A DNA stretch of 5,871 nucleotides. Origin: an uncultured Hyphomicrobiales bacterium. GTDB lineage: Bacteria; Pseudomonadota; Alphaproteobacteria; Rhizobiales; Beijerinckiaceae. The DNA is taken from contig CAIVAX010000274.1 in assembly GCA_903903935.1 (NCBI GenBank), forward strand, positions 1 to 5,871. Direction: 5' to 3'. The translations under genes were made by a program, and so were the position numbers. Shown here piece after piece: positions 1 to 5,871 of this stretch. The notes beneath the pieces were generated by a model that did not search any database, was not told the DNA's origin, and was given only the letters and a program-made list of their open reading frames with translations. Numbering within the stretch: the first letter of the stretch is position 1; each line of letters opens with the position of its first letter.

Positions 1-464
1 AAGCGCAGAAACACCACAAGCACACTAAGCCCGATCAGGAGACCCAATATGATCTCTGAGGGGCGATGCGCATCAATGTTCAAGCGTGAGAGGGCAATGG
101 CGGCAATCAAGGCGGCAATCAAGGCCCAAAGCAAGATCCTCATCACAGGATGAAGATAGCGGCCAATCATCACAGCCAGCGAGCCATAGACATAGATCGA
201 AATCGCAGAATGTCCGCTGACAGAATAAAGCTCAATGCTCTCCACCGAGAGGCCGAAGGCGTAATAGAGAATTTTTTGCAGCGAGAGAACCGCTACAATC
301 ACCACCATTAAAGCGCCCCACCAGAGGCCGAATTTTGGACCGCAAGCTGAGCGCAGCCAAAAGATGATCATCATCGAGACAGGAATCATCAAAGCCGGCT
401 CACCCATCAAGGTGATCTGCCACCAGCTTGGGATCAACTCACTCCATGAGCCTGGCAGTGTCAT
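1..464 (-). CDS. PAP2-family membrane phosphatase, C-terminus cut by window edge
   Basis: An open frame of 154 codons runs off the left edge with no stop. It looks like an integral-membrane lipid phosphatase of the PAP2 superfamily. About five hydrophobic segments are visible (residues near 22-38, 47-63, 87-102, 109-126 and 138-153). Motif C2 appears as VSGHS (S83-G84-H85). Motif C3 appears as SR-x5-H-x3-E (S126, R127, H133, E137), with Glu where Asp is usual. The first motif (K-x6-RP) is not present; only a lysine (K64, in [10 protein letters not shown]) sits where it would be expected. The ATG overlaps the dapB stop as ATGA (461-464) and has no convincing ribosome-binding site, so translation probably depends on coupling to dapB. 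The family removes phosphate from phosphatidic acid, undecaprenyl pyrophosphate or related lipids; the substrate here is unknown. I am confident of the superfamily, not of the activity. Confidence 0.8.
   Translation of the reverse strand, partial: MTLPGSWSELIPSWWQITLMGEPALMIPVSMMIIFWLRSACGPKFGLWWGALMVVIVAVLSLQKILYYAFGLSVESIELYSVSGHSAISIYVYGSLAVMIGRYLHPVMRILLWALIAALIAAIALSRLNIDAHRPSEIILGLLIGLSVLVVFLR
102..125. repeat. Two 12-bp tandem copies inside the PAP2 gene
   Basis: The unit ggcaatcaaggc occurs twice back to back (102-113 and 114-125), and a shorter related piece (ggcaatggc) precedes it at 93-101. On the coding strand this gives a repeated Ala-Leu-Ile-Ala pattern within the fourth hydrophobic segment. 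The unit length is a multiple of three, so a copy gain or loss would only lengthen or shorten the membrane helix. It may be no more than low-complexity coding for a helix. Confidence 0.6.
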
Positions 465-1276
465 GCTTCATCGAGTCCCAGCACATCAGCCATGGAATAA
501 ACACTGGGCTGGCGACCGCGCCCCCAGAGCGCTGCACGCAGAGCGCCGCGCGCAAACAGGCTTCTGTCTTCTGCGCGATGAGACAATTCGATCCGCTCGC
601 CAGGGCCTGCAAAGGTCACTGTATGATCACCAATAACTGTGCCGCCCCGCAAAGCGGCAAAGCCAATGTCGCCGGGCTTTCTTGCGCCTGTTATTCCATC
701 GCGTCCGCGATCAGAATGATCTTGCAAAGAAATGCCGCGACCTTCGGCCGCTGCTTCGCCCAGCATCAAAGCTGTGCCCGAGGGTGCATCAACTTTCATG
801 CGGTGATGCATGTCCACAATCTCAATATCATATTCAATGCCAAGCGCCTTGGCGGTGCGCCGCACGAGACCGGCGAGCAGATTGACGCCCAAGCTCATAT
901 TGCCCGAGCGAATGATCACGGCATGGCGACCAGCTGCATCAATCGCTTTGAGATCCTCAGCCGAGAGGCCGGTTGTTCCGATGACATGAACAATGCGCGC
1001 TTGGGCTGCGATGGCCGCCAGTTCGAGTGTCGCCTGCGGAGCGGTGAAATCAATCACGCCATCGGCATGGGCCAACGCGGAGAGAGGATCATCGGTAATG
1101 CTGATCCCCAGCGGCCCCAAACCCGCCAAAGTACCAATATCCTGACCCAATGCTGGCGAGCCTTTGCGCTCCAGCGCGCCAGCCAGAACCAGTTCCTCAT
1201 TGGCTTGAATGGCCTGAACGAGCATGCGCCCCATGCGCCCTGCCGCACCTGCCACCACCAATCGCATATCCGCCAT
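461..1276 (-). CDS. dapB: 4-hydroxy-tetrahydrodipicolinate reductase (DapB)
   Basis: A complete 271-residue protein of normal family length. DapB is a cytosolic NAD(P)H-dependent reductase that forms tetrahydrodipicolinate in the diaminopimelate/lysine pathway. The N-terminal Rossmann domain has the dinucleotide motif GAAGRMG (10-16) and the conserved IGTTG (99-103). The C-terminal substrate and tetramer domain carries the signature [13 protein letters not shown] (157-169), in which H157 and K161 correspond to the catalytic His and Lys. [12 protein letters not shown] (211-222) is the usual C-terminal block. The ATG at 1276 is preceded by AAAAGGGG with 6 nt spacing, a good ribosome-binding site. 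A 233-bp spacer separates it from pyrF upstream, so it may have its own promoter, although I could not identify one. Its stop overlaps the PAP2 start. Identification is secure. Confidence 0.97.
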   Translation of the reverse strand: MADMRLVVAGAAGRMGRMLVQAIQANEELVLAGALERKGSPALGQDIGTLAGLGPLGISITDDPLSALAHADGVIDFTAPQATLELAAIAAQARIVHVIGTTGLSAEDLKAIDAAGRHAVIIRSGNMSLGVNLLAGLVRRTAKALGIEYDIEIVDMHHRMKVDAPSGTALMLGEAAAEGRGISLQDHSDRGRDGITGARKPGDIGFAALRGGTVIGDHTVTFAGPGERIELSHRAEDRSLFARGALRAALWGRGRQPSVYSMADVLGLDEA

Positions 1277-1326
1277 TGCAAACCCCTTTTGCGCCGCTCA
1301 GCCATAACCTCAATCGGGGCTCAGGA

Positions 1327-1339
1327 GAAAGCGGCTTTC
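1327..1339. other. 13-bp palindrome upstream of dapB
   Basis: GAAAGC and GCTTTC flank a single G, about 50 nt upstream of the dapB start. The position would suit a small operator or 5' UTR hairpin, but the arms are only 6 bp and nothing else supports a role. This is an observation, not an assigned site. Confidence 0.25.
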
Positions 1340-1397
1340 ACAATCATGCCCGATTTCAGTCATAATTTCTTTAGAAAGTCTGGATATGGTAACTCTA

Positions 1398-1429
1398 AGT
1401 TGTTTGAGGTCCCCTGTACCCAAACAACT
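1398..1429 (-). promoter_or_regulatory. Stem-loop in the pyrF-dapB spacer
   Basis: AGTTGTTTG (1398-1406) pairs with CAAACAACT (1421-1429). Bulging out one A (1407) adds three more pairs and leaves a 7-nt loop. Neither strand has a T-run after the stem, so it does not read as a standard intrinsic terminator. It lies between the pyrF stop and dapB, next to the GC-rich hairpin at 1432-1458. In the pyrF-dapB direction it is the second of two consecutive hairpins. It could slow transcription, protect the pyrF mRNA 3' end, or structure a dapB leader. Confidence 0.5.
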
Positions 1430-1431
1430 CG

Positions 1432-1467
1432 ACGCCGGGCCGGATGTACGCCCGGCGTTACTTTTTT
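1432..1467 (+). terminator. Terminator-like hairpin, T-tract on the plus strand
   Basis: ACGCCGGGC (1432-1440) and GCCCGGCGT (1450-1458) make a perfect 9-bp GC-rich stem with a 9-nt loop. Reading the plus strand, TAC and then six T (1462-1467) follow, which is the form of an intrinsic terminator. Every gene here is on the minus strand. In that direction the hairpin is preceded by AAAAAA and followed by CGAGTTG, which is not T-rich. It would therefore stop antisense transcription heading towards pyrF, and might work only weakly for pyrF mRNA. Confidence 0.55.
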
Positions 1468-1473
1468 GGGCCC

Positions 1474-1521
1474 TGCCTCACTCTGCACTTGCCTCACTCT
1501 GCCCCTGCCTCACCCTGCCAG
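1474..1521. repeat. Three 16-bp tandem repeats overlapping the pyrF stop
   Basis: The copies are tgcctcactctgcact (1474-1489), tgcctcactctgcccc (1490-1505) and tgcctcaccctgccag (1506-1521). The third copy contains the pyrF stop codon (1510-1512) and its last codons; the other two lie in the spacer. The unit is not a multiple of three, but expansion beyond the stop leaves the protein unchanged because the stop is part of the unit. It looks like a local slippage duplication of the pyrF 3' end. Confidence 0.75.
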
Positions 1522-2217
1522 AGCGCCAGCGATCTCCTGAACAATGGCCTCAGCGGCTTGGCGCGGATCCTCAGCCTGAGTGATGGGGCGACCGATCACC
1601 AAATGATCCGCCCCGGCGGCAATCGCTCTGGCTGGGGTCATGACACGTTTTTGATCCCCAATATAAGCGCCCTGGGGTCTGATGCCGGGTGTGACCAGCA
1701 GCATATCCGGGCCTAAAGCCGCGCGCATGCTGGCAGCTTCTTCCGCCGAGAGAATGAGGCCGTGAATGTTGAGCGCTTTGGCTTGCTGCGCCCGATGCGC
1801 GACCAACTCTTTCACATTCATGCGATAGCCAGCCTCAGCAAGATCGCGATCATCATAAGAGGTCATCACCGTGACAGCGAGCAATTGCAACGAGCTGTCG
1901 CCCAAAGCGTCTCTTGCCGCCTGCATGGTCTGGGGAAAGGCATGAATGGTGAGAAAGCGCGCGCCCATTTTGGCAATTTGCGCCGTGGCTCTGCCAACCG
2001 TATTGGGGATGTCATGCAATTTGAGATCGAGAAACACATTCTTGCCAGATGCAATCAGCCGCTCGGCGAGAGGCATGCCACCGGCATAAATCAATTCGAG
2101 CCCAATTTTATAAAATGTGACGCTGTCGCCCAGATGCGTCACCATGGCTTGCGCTGCAGCCACATCAGGCAAGTCGAGAGCGACAATCAGTTTATTGCGC
2201 GGATCGGACGCATTCAT
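1510..2217 (-). CDS. pyrF: Orotidine 5'-phosphate decarboxylase (PyrF)
   Basis: A complete cytosolic enzyme of about 235 residues, the normal length for the family. It decarboxylates OMP to UMP, the last step of de novo pyrimidine synthesis. Numbered from the ATG at 2217, the motifs are LIVALD (10-15, D15), a conserved Lys (K37), the catalytic block [10 protein letters not shown] (64-73, with D64, K66 and D69), TPGIRP (176-181) and the phosphate-binding VIGRPIT (207-213). Three start codons stand in a row: GTG 2223, ATG 2220 and ATG 2217. The ribosome-binding site AAGG (2225-2228) is 7 nt from the last, which I prefer; the frame from the GTG gives 237 residues. Only 17 nt separate it from pmtA, so the two are probably co-transcribed. 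The 3' end lies inside a tandem repeat. Identification is secure; the exact start is uncertain by two codons. Confidence 0.96.
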   Translation of the reverse strand: MNASDPRNKLIVALDLPDVAAAQAMVTHLGDSVTFYKIGLELIYAGGMPLAERLIASGKNVFLDLKLHDIPNTVGRATAQIAKMGARFLTIHAFPQTMQAARDALGDSSLQLLAVTVMTSYDDRDLAEAGYRMNVKELVAHRAQQAKALNIHGLILSAEEAASMRAALGPDMLLVTPGIRPQGAYIGDQKRVMTPARAIAAGADHLVIGRPITQAEDPRQAAEAIVQEIAGALAG

Positions 2218-2234
2218 CATCACACCTTGTGAGC

Positions 2235-3089
2235 TCAGCGCTTGGGAGAGCGGCGCGCTTCTCCCAATTTGCGCAATAAAGCCAAAGCCGGCATGGCCTT
2301 GGCATGTGGATTGGCCAATCTGCGGCGCGCTTCAATCTTATCATGCGCATTGATGCTGGCTTGACGAAGCCGCGTTTCGATCTTGTCTGTTTCATCGCGC
2401 AGACGGCCCATCAAGGCTATGGCCGGATGAACGCGAATAACCTCCGCTTCCGTCGCAGCTTGATACACAAAGACACGGGCGGGCGGCAGATTGAGCCAGA
2501 CAGCTGGAGAGGCATGGGCGAGGAAGGGCAAAGTTTCAATGCCCTTTGCCTTGCGCGGAATGGGGGAGAGCATGCCATAAGTGAATTGAATAAACCGCCC
2601 GGCCGGAACCATGAAAGAGAAGGCATCGCGCAAAAGAGCAAGGCGTTGAGGATCTGGGCGCGTCAGCAAGGGCAGGCTGGAGACAATGGCGGCCACGGGG
2701 CCATCGACAATGCCTTCCAAAGTCTTATTCAAATCATAAGCATCGCCCTGAATGACCCGCAGGCGAGGAAAGCGCCGGGCCAGCAATTTGCAAAAATCAG
2801 GGTCATATTCAATCAGAATCAGCCGTTCAGGGGCAATGCCACGCTGCAGCAGCGCCTGAGTCACTGGCCCGGTGCCCGGTCCCAGCTCAATCACAAGGCC
2901 TGGGACAGAAGGATCGACATAGCGGGCCATCATTTTGGCTAGCGAGCGGCCCGAGGGCGAAACAGCGCCAGTCAACAATGGCTTTTCGATCCACGCTTTC
3001 AAAAACCGAGCTTCATCGGCGAACCTATTGAAAGTACGGCCGTTTTTAAGTTGAGCCCATCCGTCTTTTGGCTTGGGTTGAAATCGCAA
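2235..3089 (-). CDS. pmtA: Phospholipid N-methyltransferase, PmtA type
   Basis: A SAM-dependent class I methyltransferase resembling rhizobial PmtA, which methylates phosphatidylethanolamine stepwise to phosphatidylcholine at the inner membrane. Numbered from the TTG at 3089 (284 residues), the motifs are RFADEARFL (22-30), SAM motif I IELGPGTG (67-74), YDPDF (95-99), QGDAYDL (114-120), the family-like SSLPLLT (137-143) and PPARVFVY (202-209). After about residue 213 comes a charged, basic tail of some 70 residues, making the protein longer than the roughly 200-residue PmtA core I know. No ATG lies before the core. The frame is open back to a GTG at 3179 (314 residues), but that codon has no ribosome-binding site and the extra 30 codons include rare ones (ATA, AGA, AGG). 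The TTG has GAGGGG 7 nt upstream. The gene follows dnaJ by 104 nt and precedes pyrF by 17 nt. The family is confident, exact substrate range inferred, and the start uncertain. Confidence 0.85.
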   Translation of the reverse strand: MRFQPKPKDGWAQLKNGRTFNRFADEARFLKAWIEKPLLTGAVSPSGRSLAKMMARYVDPSVPGLVIELGPGTGPVTQALLQRGIAPERLILIEYDPDFCKLLARRFPRLRVIQGDAYDLNKTLEGIVDGPVAAIVSSLPLLTRPDPQRLALLRDAFSFMVPAGRFIQFTYGMLSPIPRKAKGIETLPFLAHASPAVWLNLPPARVFVYQAATEAEVIRVHPAIALMGRLRDETDKIETRLRQASINAHDKIEARRRLANPHAKAMPALALLRKLGEARRSPKR

Positions 3090-3096
3090 ATCGGGT

Positions 3097-3102
3097 CCCC
3101 TC
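3097..3102 (-). promoter_or_regulatory. Strong ribosome-binding site for the pmtA TTG start
   Basis: GAGGGG on the minus strand is followed by 7 nt (ACCCGAT) and then TTG at 3089-3087, in the pmtA frame. No comparable motif precedes the GTG at 3179. This site is the main reason for choosing the TTG start. Confidence 0.6.
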
Positions 3103-3129
3103 GGACGTTCTCTAGTTTTGTCAGTCAGA

Positions 3130-3156
3130 CTTATAACGAGCCGAGCCACAAAACAA
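3130..3156 (-). promoter_or_regulatory. Possible promoter for pmtA-pyrF
   Basis: The minus strand has TTGTTT (3156-3151) and TATAAG (3135-3130) with a 15-nt spacer, shorter than the usual 16-18. The -10 box differs from consensus at one base. It lies in the dnaJ-pmtA gap, about 40 nt upstream of the preferred TTG start, in a stretch whose codons look non-coding. It would allow pmtA-pyrF transcription independent of heat-shock control. Support is only by motif. Confidence 0.3.
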
Positions 3157-3193
3157 CGCCCGAAGTCTCGGTTGGGCACACCAGCCCAGAACC

Positions 3194-4321
3194 TTACGAA
3201 CTCAGATTATCGAAAATACCTTTCATTTTGGCAAAAAAGCCAGACGATTCAGGGTGAGTCTTGCTGGAGGACTCCGCCTCAAACTCGGTCAGCAATTCGC
3301 GCTGACGGCGGGTGAGATTTTGCGGAGTTTCGACATTGGTCTGCACAAACATATCGCCGATCTCGCGCGAGCGCAAAACGGGCATGCCCTTGCCGCGCAG
3401 TTTGAACTGTTTGCCTGATTGTGTGCCTTCGGGAATTTTGACCTTGGCCTCGCTGCCATCAATCGCCTGAATGGTGACCTCGCCGCCCATAGCGGCCTGC
3501 ACCATGGAAATGGGCACACGGCAGTAAAGGTCGGCGCCATCGCGTTGGAAGAAGGCATGCGCTTTCAAAGACAGGAAAATATATAGATCCCCCGTAGGCC
3601 CGCCGCGCAGACCCGCCTCGCCCTCACCGGCCAGACGTATGCGTGTGCCATCCTCAACGCCTGAGGGAATATTCACAGACAGGCTGCGCTCGCGCGTGAC
3701 GCGGCCCGCGCCCGAACAGACCGAACAGGGGTTGTCGATGATTTCGCCGCGGCCCTGACAGGTGGGACAAGCGCGCTCAATAGCAAAGAAGCCCTGCTGC
3801 GCCCGCACCCGGCCATGGCCATTACATGTGGTACAGGTTTTTGGCTTGGCGCCGGGCTTGGCGCCCGATCCCGTACAGGCCTCACAGGTGATCGCGGTGG
3901 GAACTTTAATGGTGGCAGCTTTGCCTTTGAATGCCTCTTCCAGCGTGATTTCGAGATTATAACGCAGATCACTGCCGCGCTCGCGGCCATTGGAGCGACC
4001 GCCGCCGCCGCGGCCCATCATATCGCCAAACAAATCTTCGAAAATATCGGCCATGGAGCCAAAGCCATCCATGCCCGCGCCACCTCCGCCGCCCTGCTCA
4101 AAGGCCGCATGGCCATGACGATCATAAGCCGCACGCTTCTGCGGATCGGACAGGCATTGATAGGCTTCGTTGACTTCTTTGAATTTGACTTCGGCTGTTT
4201 GATCCCCCGGATTGCGGTCGGGATGAAATTGCATCGCAGCCTTACGAAAGGCGGATTTCAAATCGGACTCACTGGCGCCTTTGGCGCAGCCCAGAACCTC
4301 GTAATAATCGCGCTTGGCCAT
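3194..4321 (-). CDS. dnaJ: Chaperone protein DnaJ (Hsp40)
   Basis: A complete 375-residue type I DnaJ. It is the cytosolic co-chaperone that delivers unfolded clients to DnaK and stimulates its ATPase. The J domain (about 5-70) has the essential HPD (33-35). A Gly/Phe-rich linker spans about 74-110. Four CxxCxGxG zinc-binding repeats start at C146, C163, C185 and C199, so both zinc sites are complete. The C-terminal client-binding and dimerisation domains follow (about 210-345), then a short tail ending in IFDNLSS. The ATG at 4321 fixes the normal N-terminus ([11 protein letters not shown]). No clear ribosome-binding site precedes it; the stop of a small upstream frame lies 2 nt before it, so translation may be coupled. 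It lies behind dnaK across 236 bp, the standard arrangement. Identification is secure. Confidence 0.98.
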   Translation of the reverse strand: MAKRDYYEVLGCAKGASESDLKSAFRKAAMQFHPDRNPGDQTAEVKFKEVNEAYQCLSDPQKRAAYDRHGHAAFEQGGGGGAGMDGFGSMADIFEDLFGDMMGRGGGGRSNGRERGSDLRYNLEITLEEAFKGKAATIKVPTAITCEACTGSGAKPGAKPKTCTTCNGHGRVRAQQGFFAIERACPTCQGRGEIIDNPCSVCSGAGRVTRERSLSVNIPSGVEDGTRIRLAGEGEAGLRGGPTGDLYIFLSLKAHAFFQRDGADLYCRVPISMVQAAMGGEVTIQAIDGSEAKVKIPEGTQSGKQFKLRGKGMPVLRSREIGDMFVQTNVETPQNLTRRQRELLTEFEAESSSKTHPESSGFFAKMKGIFDNLSS

Positions 4322-4323
4322 TG

Positions 4324-4428
4324 TTAGATATCGCCGTTTGAAAGACTCAATTTAGAAATTGTCTCCGACCGGCTGATCCCCCGAATCAGATCAATGAACC
4401 TCATATCACCCTCGTGAGCCAATAGCAT
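4324..4428 (-). CDS. Possible 34-residue leader peptide upstream of dnaJ
   Basis: A short open frame starts at ATG 4428 ([11 protein letters not shown]...) and ends ...SLSNGDI with TAA at 4324-4326, two nt before the dnaJ ATG (TAACAATG). It is in a different frame from dnaJ, so it is not an N-terminal extension. AGAGG (4436-4440) sits 7 nt before the ATG, a near-ideal ribosome-binding site, whereas dnaJ has none that is clear. A second in-frame ATG (4404) with GAGGG 4 nt upstream could start a 26-residue form. There is no recognisable domain, signal peptide or membrane segment. The peptide may matter only as a ribosome-delivery device for dnaJ. An open frame of this length is not rare by chance, so the position and the ribosome-binding site are the real support. 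Confidence 0.35.
   Translation of the reverse strand: MLLAHEGDMRFIDLIRGISRSETISKLSLSNGDI
4348..4361. other. AT-rich palindrome near the dnaJ start
   Basis: CAATTT and AAATTG flank two bases, 27-40 nt upstream of the dnaJ ATG and inside the small frame. It could be a weak hairpin in the dnaJ leader or a protein-binding site. A second short inverted repeat (ctgat 4373-4377, atcag 4385-4389) lies further upstream. Neither is strong enough to assign a role. Confidence 0.25.
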
Positions 4429-4435
4429 GAAAGCG

Positions 4436-4440
4436 CCTCT
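4436..4440 (-). promoter_or_regulatory. Ribosome-binding site of the mini-ORF before dnaJ
   Basis: AGAGG on the minus strand lies 7 nt from the ATG at 4428. It is the best Shine-Dalgarno match in the dnaK-dnaJ spacer and is the argument that the small frame is translated. Confidence 0.4.
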
Positions 4441-4491
4441 GGCATGAAAACTCACACATTGAGGGCCCTATGGCCTGAGTTGAACATGAAG

Positions 4492-4523
4492 ACAGTGGAT
4501 GGGCGGTTGGGCCCATCCACTGT
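4492..4523 (-). promoter_or_regulatory. 13-bp perfect stem-loop between dnaK and dnaJ
   Basis: ACAGTGGATGGGC (4492-4504) pairs perfectly with GCCCATCCACTGT (4511-4523), leaving a 6-nt loop. It starts 34 nt after the dnaK stop. In the transcribed direction it is followed by CTTCATGTTC, with no T-run, so a simple intrinsic terminator is unlikely. A stem this stable could act as a partial terminator, protect the dnaK mRNA 3' end, or mark a processing site that lets DnaK be made in excess of DnaJ. Confidence 0.7.
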
Positions 4524-4536
4524 GCGTGCAGACTAA

Positions 4537-4552
4537 CTGGCCCAAGAGCCAG
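4537..4552 (-). promoter_or_regulatory. Short hairpin just after the dnaK stop
   Basis: CTGGC (4537-4541) and GCCAG (4548-4552) form a 5-bp stem with a 6-nt loop, immediately behind dnaK and upstream of the stronger stem-loop. It is weak alone and may simply be chance. Confidence 0.25.
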
Positions 4553-4557
4553 ATGAC

Positions 4558-5871
4558 TTACTTTTTCTTGTCATCGCCGACTTCTTTGAAATCAGCGTCG
4601 ATCACATCATCCTTGTGATCCTTATGGCCGGCCTGATCAGCACCCGCTGCCGGGCCTGCTTCCTGCTGAGCCTTATACATAGCCTCACCCAATTTCATCG
4701 AAGCTTGGGTGAGATCATTCGTTTTGGTCTTAATCTCTTCGGCATCCTCGCCCTCAAGCGCTTTCTTGAGGTCGGCGATAGCCGTTTCAATCGTGGTCTT
4801 ATCGGCCGCAGAGACCTTATCGCCATATTCAGCGACAGATTTTTCAGCCGAATGCACCATGGCTTCAGCCTGATTGCGCGTATCGACCAATTCGCGACGC
4901 GCCTTATCTTCCGCCGCATGCAGCTCAGCATCCTTGACCATTTTCTCGATCTCGGCATCGCTCAAGCCGCCTGAGGCCTGAATACGAATTTGCTGTTCTT
5001 TGCCAGTTGCCTTGTCCTTGGCGCTGACATTGACAATGCCGTTGGCATCAATGTCGAAGGTCACTTCAATCTGCGGCATGCCACGCGGTGCGGGGGGAAT
5101 GCCCTGCAAATCAAAGCGGCCAAGGCTCTTATTGTCTTGCGCCATTTCGCGTTCACCTTGGAATACATTAATGGTGACCGCTGTCTGATTATCTTCAGCA
5201 GTGGAGAAGACCTGGCTCTTCTTGGTCGGGATGGTTGTGTTGCGATCAATCAAACGTGTGAACACGCCGCCCAATGTTTCAATGCCCAGCGACAGCGGAG
5301 TGACGTCGAGCAGCAGCACATCCTTCACATCGCCTTGCAGAACGCCCGCCTGAACCGCCGCGCCAATGGCGACAACTTCATCAGGATTGACGCCCTTATG
5401 GGGCTCTTTGCCGAAGAATTGTTTGACCAATTCCTGCACTTTGGGCATGCGCGTCATGCCGCCCACGAGCACGACCTCGTTAATCTCACCCGAGGTCAGG
5501 CCCGCATCCTTCAAAGCCTTTCGGCAAGGTTCAATGGTCTTCTGGATGAGATCATCCACAAGCGCCTCGAACTTAGCGCGGGTCAGCTTCAATGTGAGAT
5601 GCTTGGGACCCGTGGCATCGGCAGTGATATAGGGCAGATTGATGTCTGTCTGTGTAGCAGAAGACAATTCGATCTTGGCCTTTTCAGCTGCTTCCTTCAG
5701 ACGTTGCAGAGCGAGCTTGTCCTTGGTCAGATCAATGCCGTTTTCCTTTTTGAATTCGGCCGCGAAATATTCAACCAAGCGCATGTCGAAATCTTCACCG
5801 CCCAGGAATGTATCGCCATTGGTCGATTTGACTTCAAAAACGCCATCGCCAATTTCGAGAATGGAGACGTC
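4558..5871 (-). CDS. dnaK: Chaperone protein DnaK (Hsp70), N-terminal part outside window
   Basis: The frame is open to the right edge, giving the last 437 residues. It begins at [10 protein letters not shown], which matches about residue 201 of E. coli DnaK, so about 200 residues are missing and the full length would be near the usual 640. DnaK is the ATP-driven cytosolic chaperone that works with DnaJ and GrpE. Visible parts are the end of the nucleotide-binding domain with GGEDFD (24-29) and [10 protein letters not shown] (134-143), the hydrophobic interdomain linker DVLLLDVTP (184-192), the beta-sandwich client-binding domain (to about 300), the helical lid, and a charged tail with VIDADFKEV (423-431) ending in DDKKK. 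The internal Met at 5784 is not a start, because family sequence continues upstream of it. The promoter lies outside the window. Identification is secure. Confidence 0.98.
   Translation of the reverse strand, partial: DVSILEIGDGVFEVKSTNGDTFLGGEDFDMRLVEYFAAEFKKENGIDLTKDKLALQRLKEAAEKAKIELSSATQTDINLPYITADATGPKHLTLKLTRAKFEALVDDLIQKTIEPCRKALKDAGLTSGEINEVVLVGGMTRMPKVQELVKQFFGKEPHKGVNPDEVVAIGAAVQAGVLQGDVKDVLLLDVTPLSLGIETLGGVFTRLIDRNTTIPTKKSQVFSTAEDNQTAVTINVFQGEREMAQDNKSLGRFDLQGIPPAPRGMPQIEVTFDIDANGIVNVSAKDKATGKEQQIRIQASGGLSDAEIEKMVKDAELHAAEDKARRELVDTRNQAEAMVHSAEKSVAEYGDKVSAADKTTIETAIADLKKALEGEDAEEIKTKTNDLTQASMKLGEAMYKAQQEAGPAAGADQAGHKDHKDDVIDADFKEVGDDKKK

Noticed and set aside
1432..1458. REP-type dispersed repeat or mobile-element end
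   Set aside because: Only one copy is in the window, and no transposase, target duplication or matching end is visible; a plain terminator hairpin explains it.
1277..1509. A lost gene between pyrF and dapB
   Set aside because: I recall that some relatives may have a small gene here, but no frame or recognisable remnant is present; hairpins and repeats fill the spacer.
428..1540. 370-codon open frame on the plus strand opposite dapB
   Set aside because: It lies antisense to a clear DapB with all motifs, has no recognisable domain, and its translation is rich in Cys, His and Arg, typical of an antisense shadow.
1762..2232. 156-codon plus-strand frame opposite pyrF
   Set aside because: Shadow of pyrF with no independent evidence.
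2304..2942. 212-codon plus-strand frame opposite pmtA
   Set aside because: Antisense to the methyltransferase core, with no family features of its own.
3815..4327. 170-codon plus-strand frame opposite dnaJ
   Set aside because: It mirrors the Gly-rich and J-domain coding of dnaJ; the Ala-rich run is the complement of glycine codons.
5782..5784. Start of dnaK at the internal Met
   Set aside because: The frame continues to the window edge with the conserved [10 protein letters not shown] and GGEDFD blocks, so this Met is internal.
1..5871. Defence system, prophage, CRISPR or other accessory island
   Set aside because: All large frames are conserved core genes on one strand, with no integrase, spaced repeats, tRNA or evident change of composition.

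Overview
The window is a compact block of bacterial housekeeping genes, all on the minus strand. In transcription order they are dnaK (3' part only) - dnaJ - pmtA - pyrF - dapB - a PAP2-family membrane phosphatase gene (cut by the left edge). The organism is very probably an alphaproteobacterium of the Hyphomicrobiales (rhizobial) type. The evidence is a DnaJ and DnaK of that style, a phospholipid N-methyltransferase of the rhizobial PmtA type directly behind dnaJ, and then pyrF and dapB. From memory, a dnaKJ-pmtA neighbourhood is familiar in Bradyrhizobium relatives. Base composition looks moderately GC-rich by eye. The genus cannot be fixed from this sequence alone.

Right part (3194-5871): the last 437 residues of DnaK, a 236-bp spacer, then complete DnaJ. 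The spacer carries a perfect 13-bp stem-loop and a 34-codon open frame. That frame has a good Shine-Dalgarno and stops 2 nt before the dnaJ ATG, which has no clear ribosome-binding site of its own. Middle (1510-3193): pmtA, probably starting at a TTG with a strong ribosome-binding site, and pyrF 17 nt downstream of it. Left (1-1509): a 233-bp spacer with three 16-bp tandem repeats running into the pyrF stop, a terminator-like hairpin whose T-tract lies on the opposite (plus) strand, and a second hairpin. Next comes dapB, whose stop overlaps the start of the PAP2 gene by four bases (ATGA).

DnaK and DnaJ form the Hsp70 folding machine. PmtA makes phosphatidylcholine from phosphatidylethanolamine. 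PyrF completes UMP synthesis. DapB supplies the lysine/diaminopimelate branch that feeds peptidoglycan. The PAP2 protein would dephosphorylate a lipid phosphate or pyrophosphate, but its substrate cannot be told. I see no defence system, mobile element, tRNA, rRNA or CRISPR. The most interesting points are regulatory and small: the coupled mini-ORF before dnaJ, the spacer hairpins, the tandem repeat at the pyrF stop, and the non-canonical PAP2 motifs.
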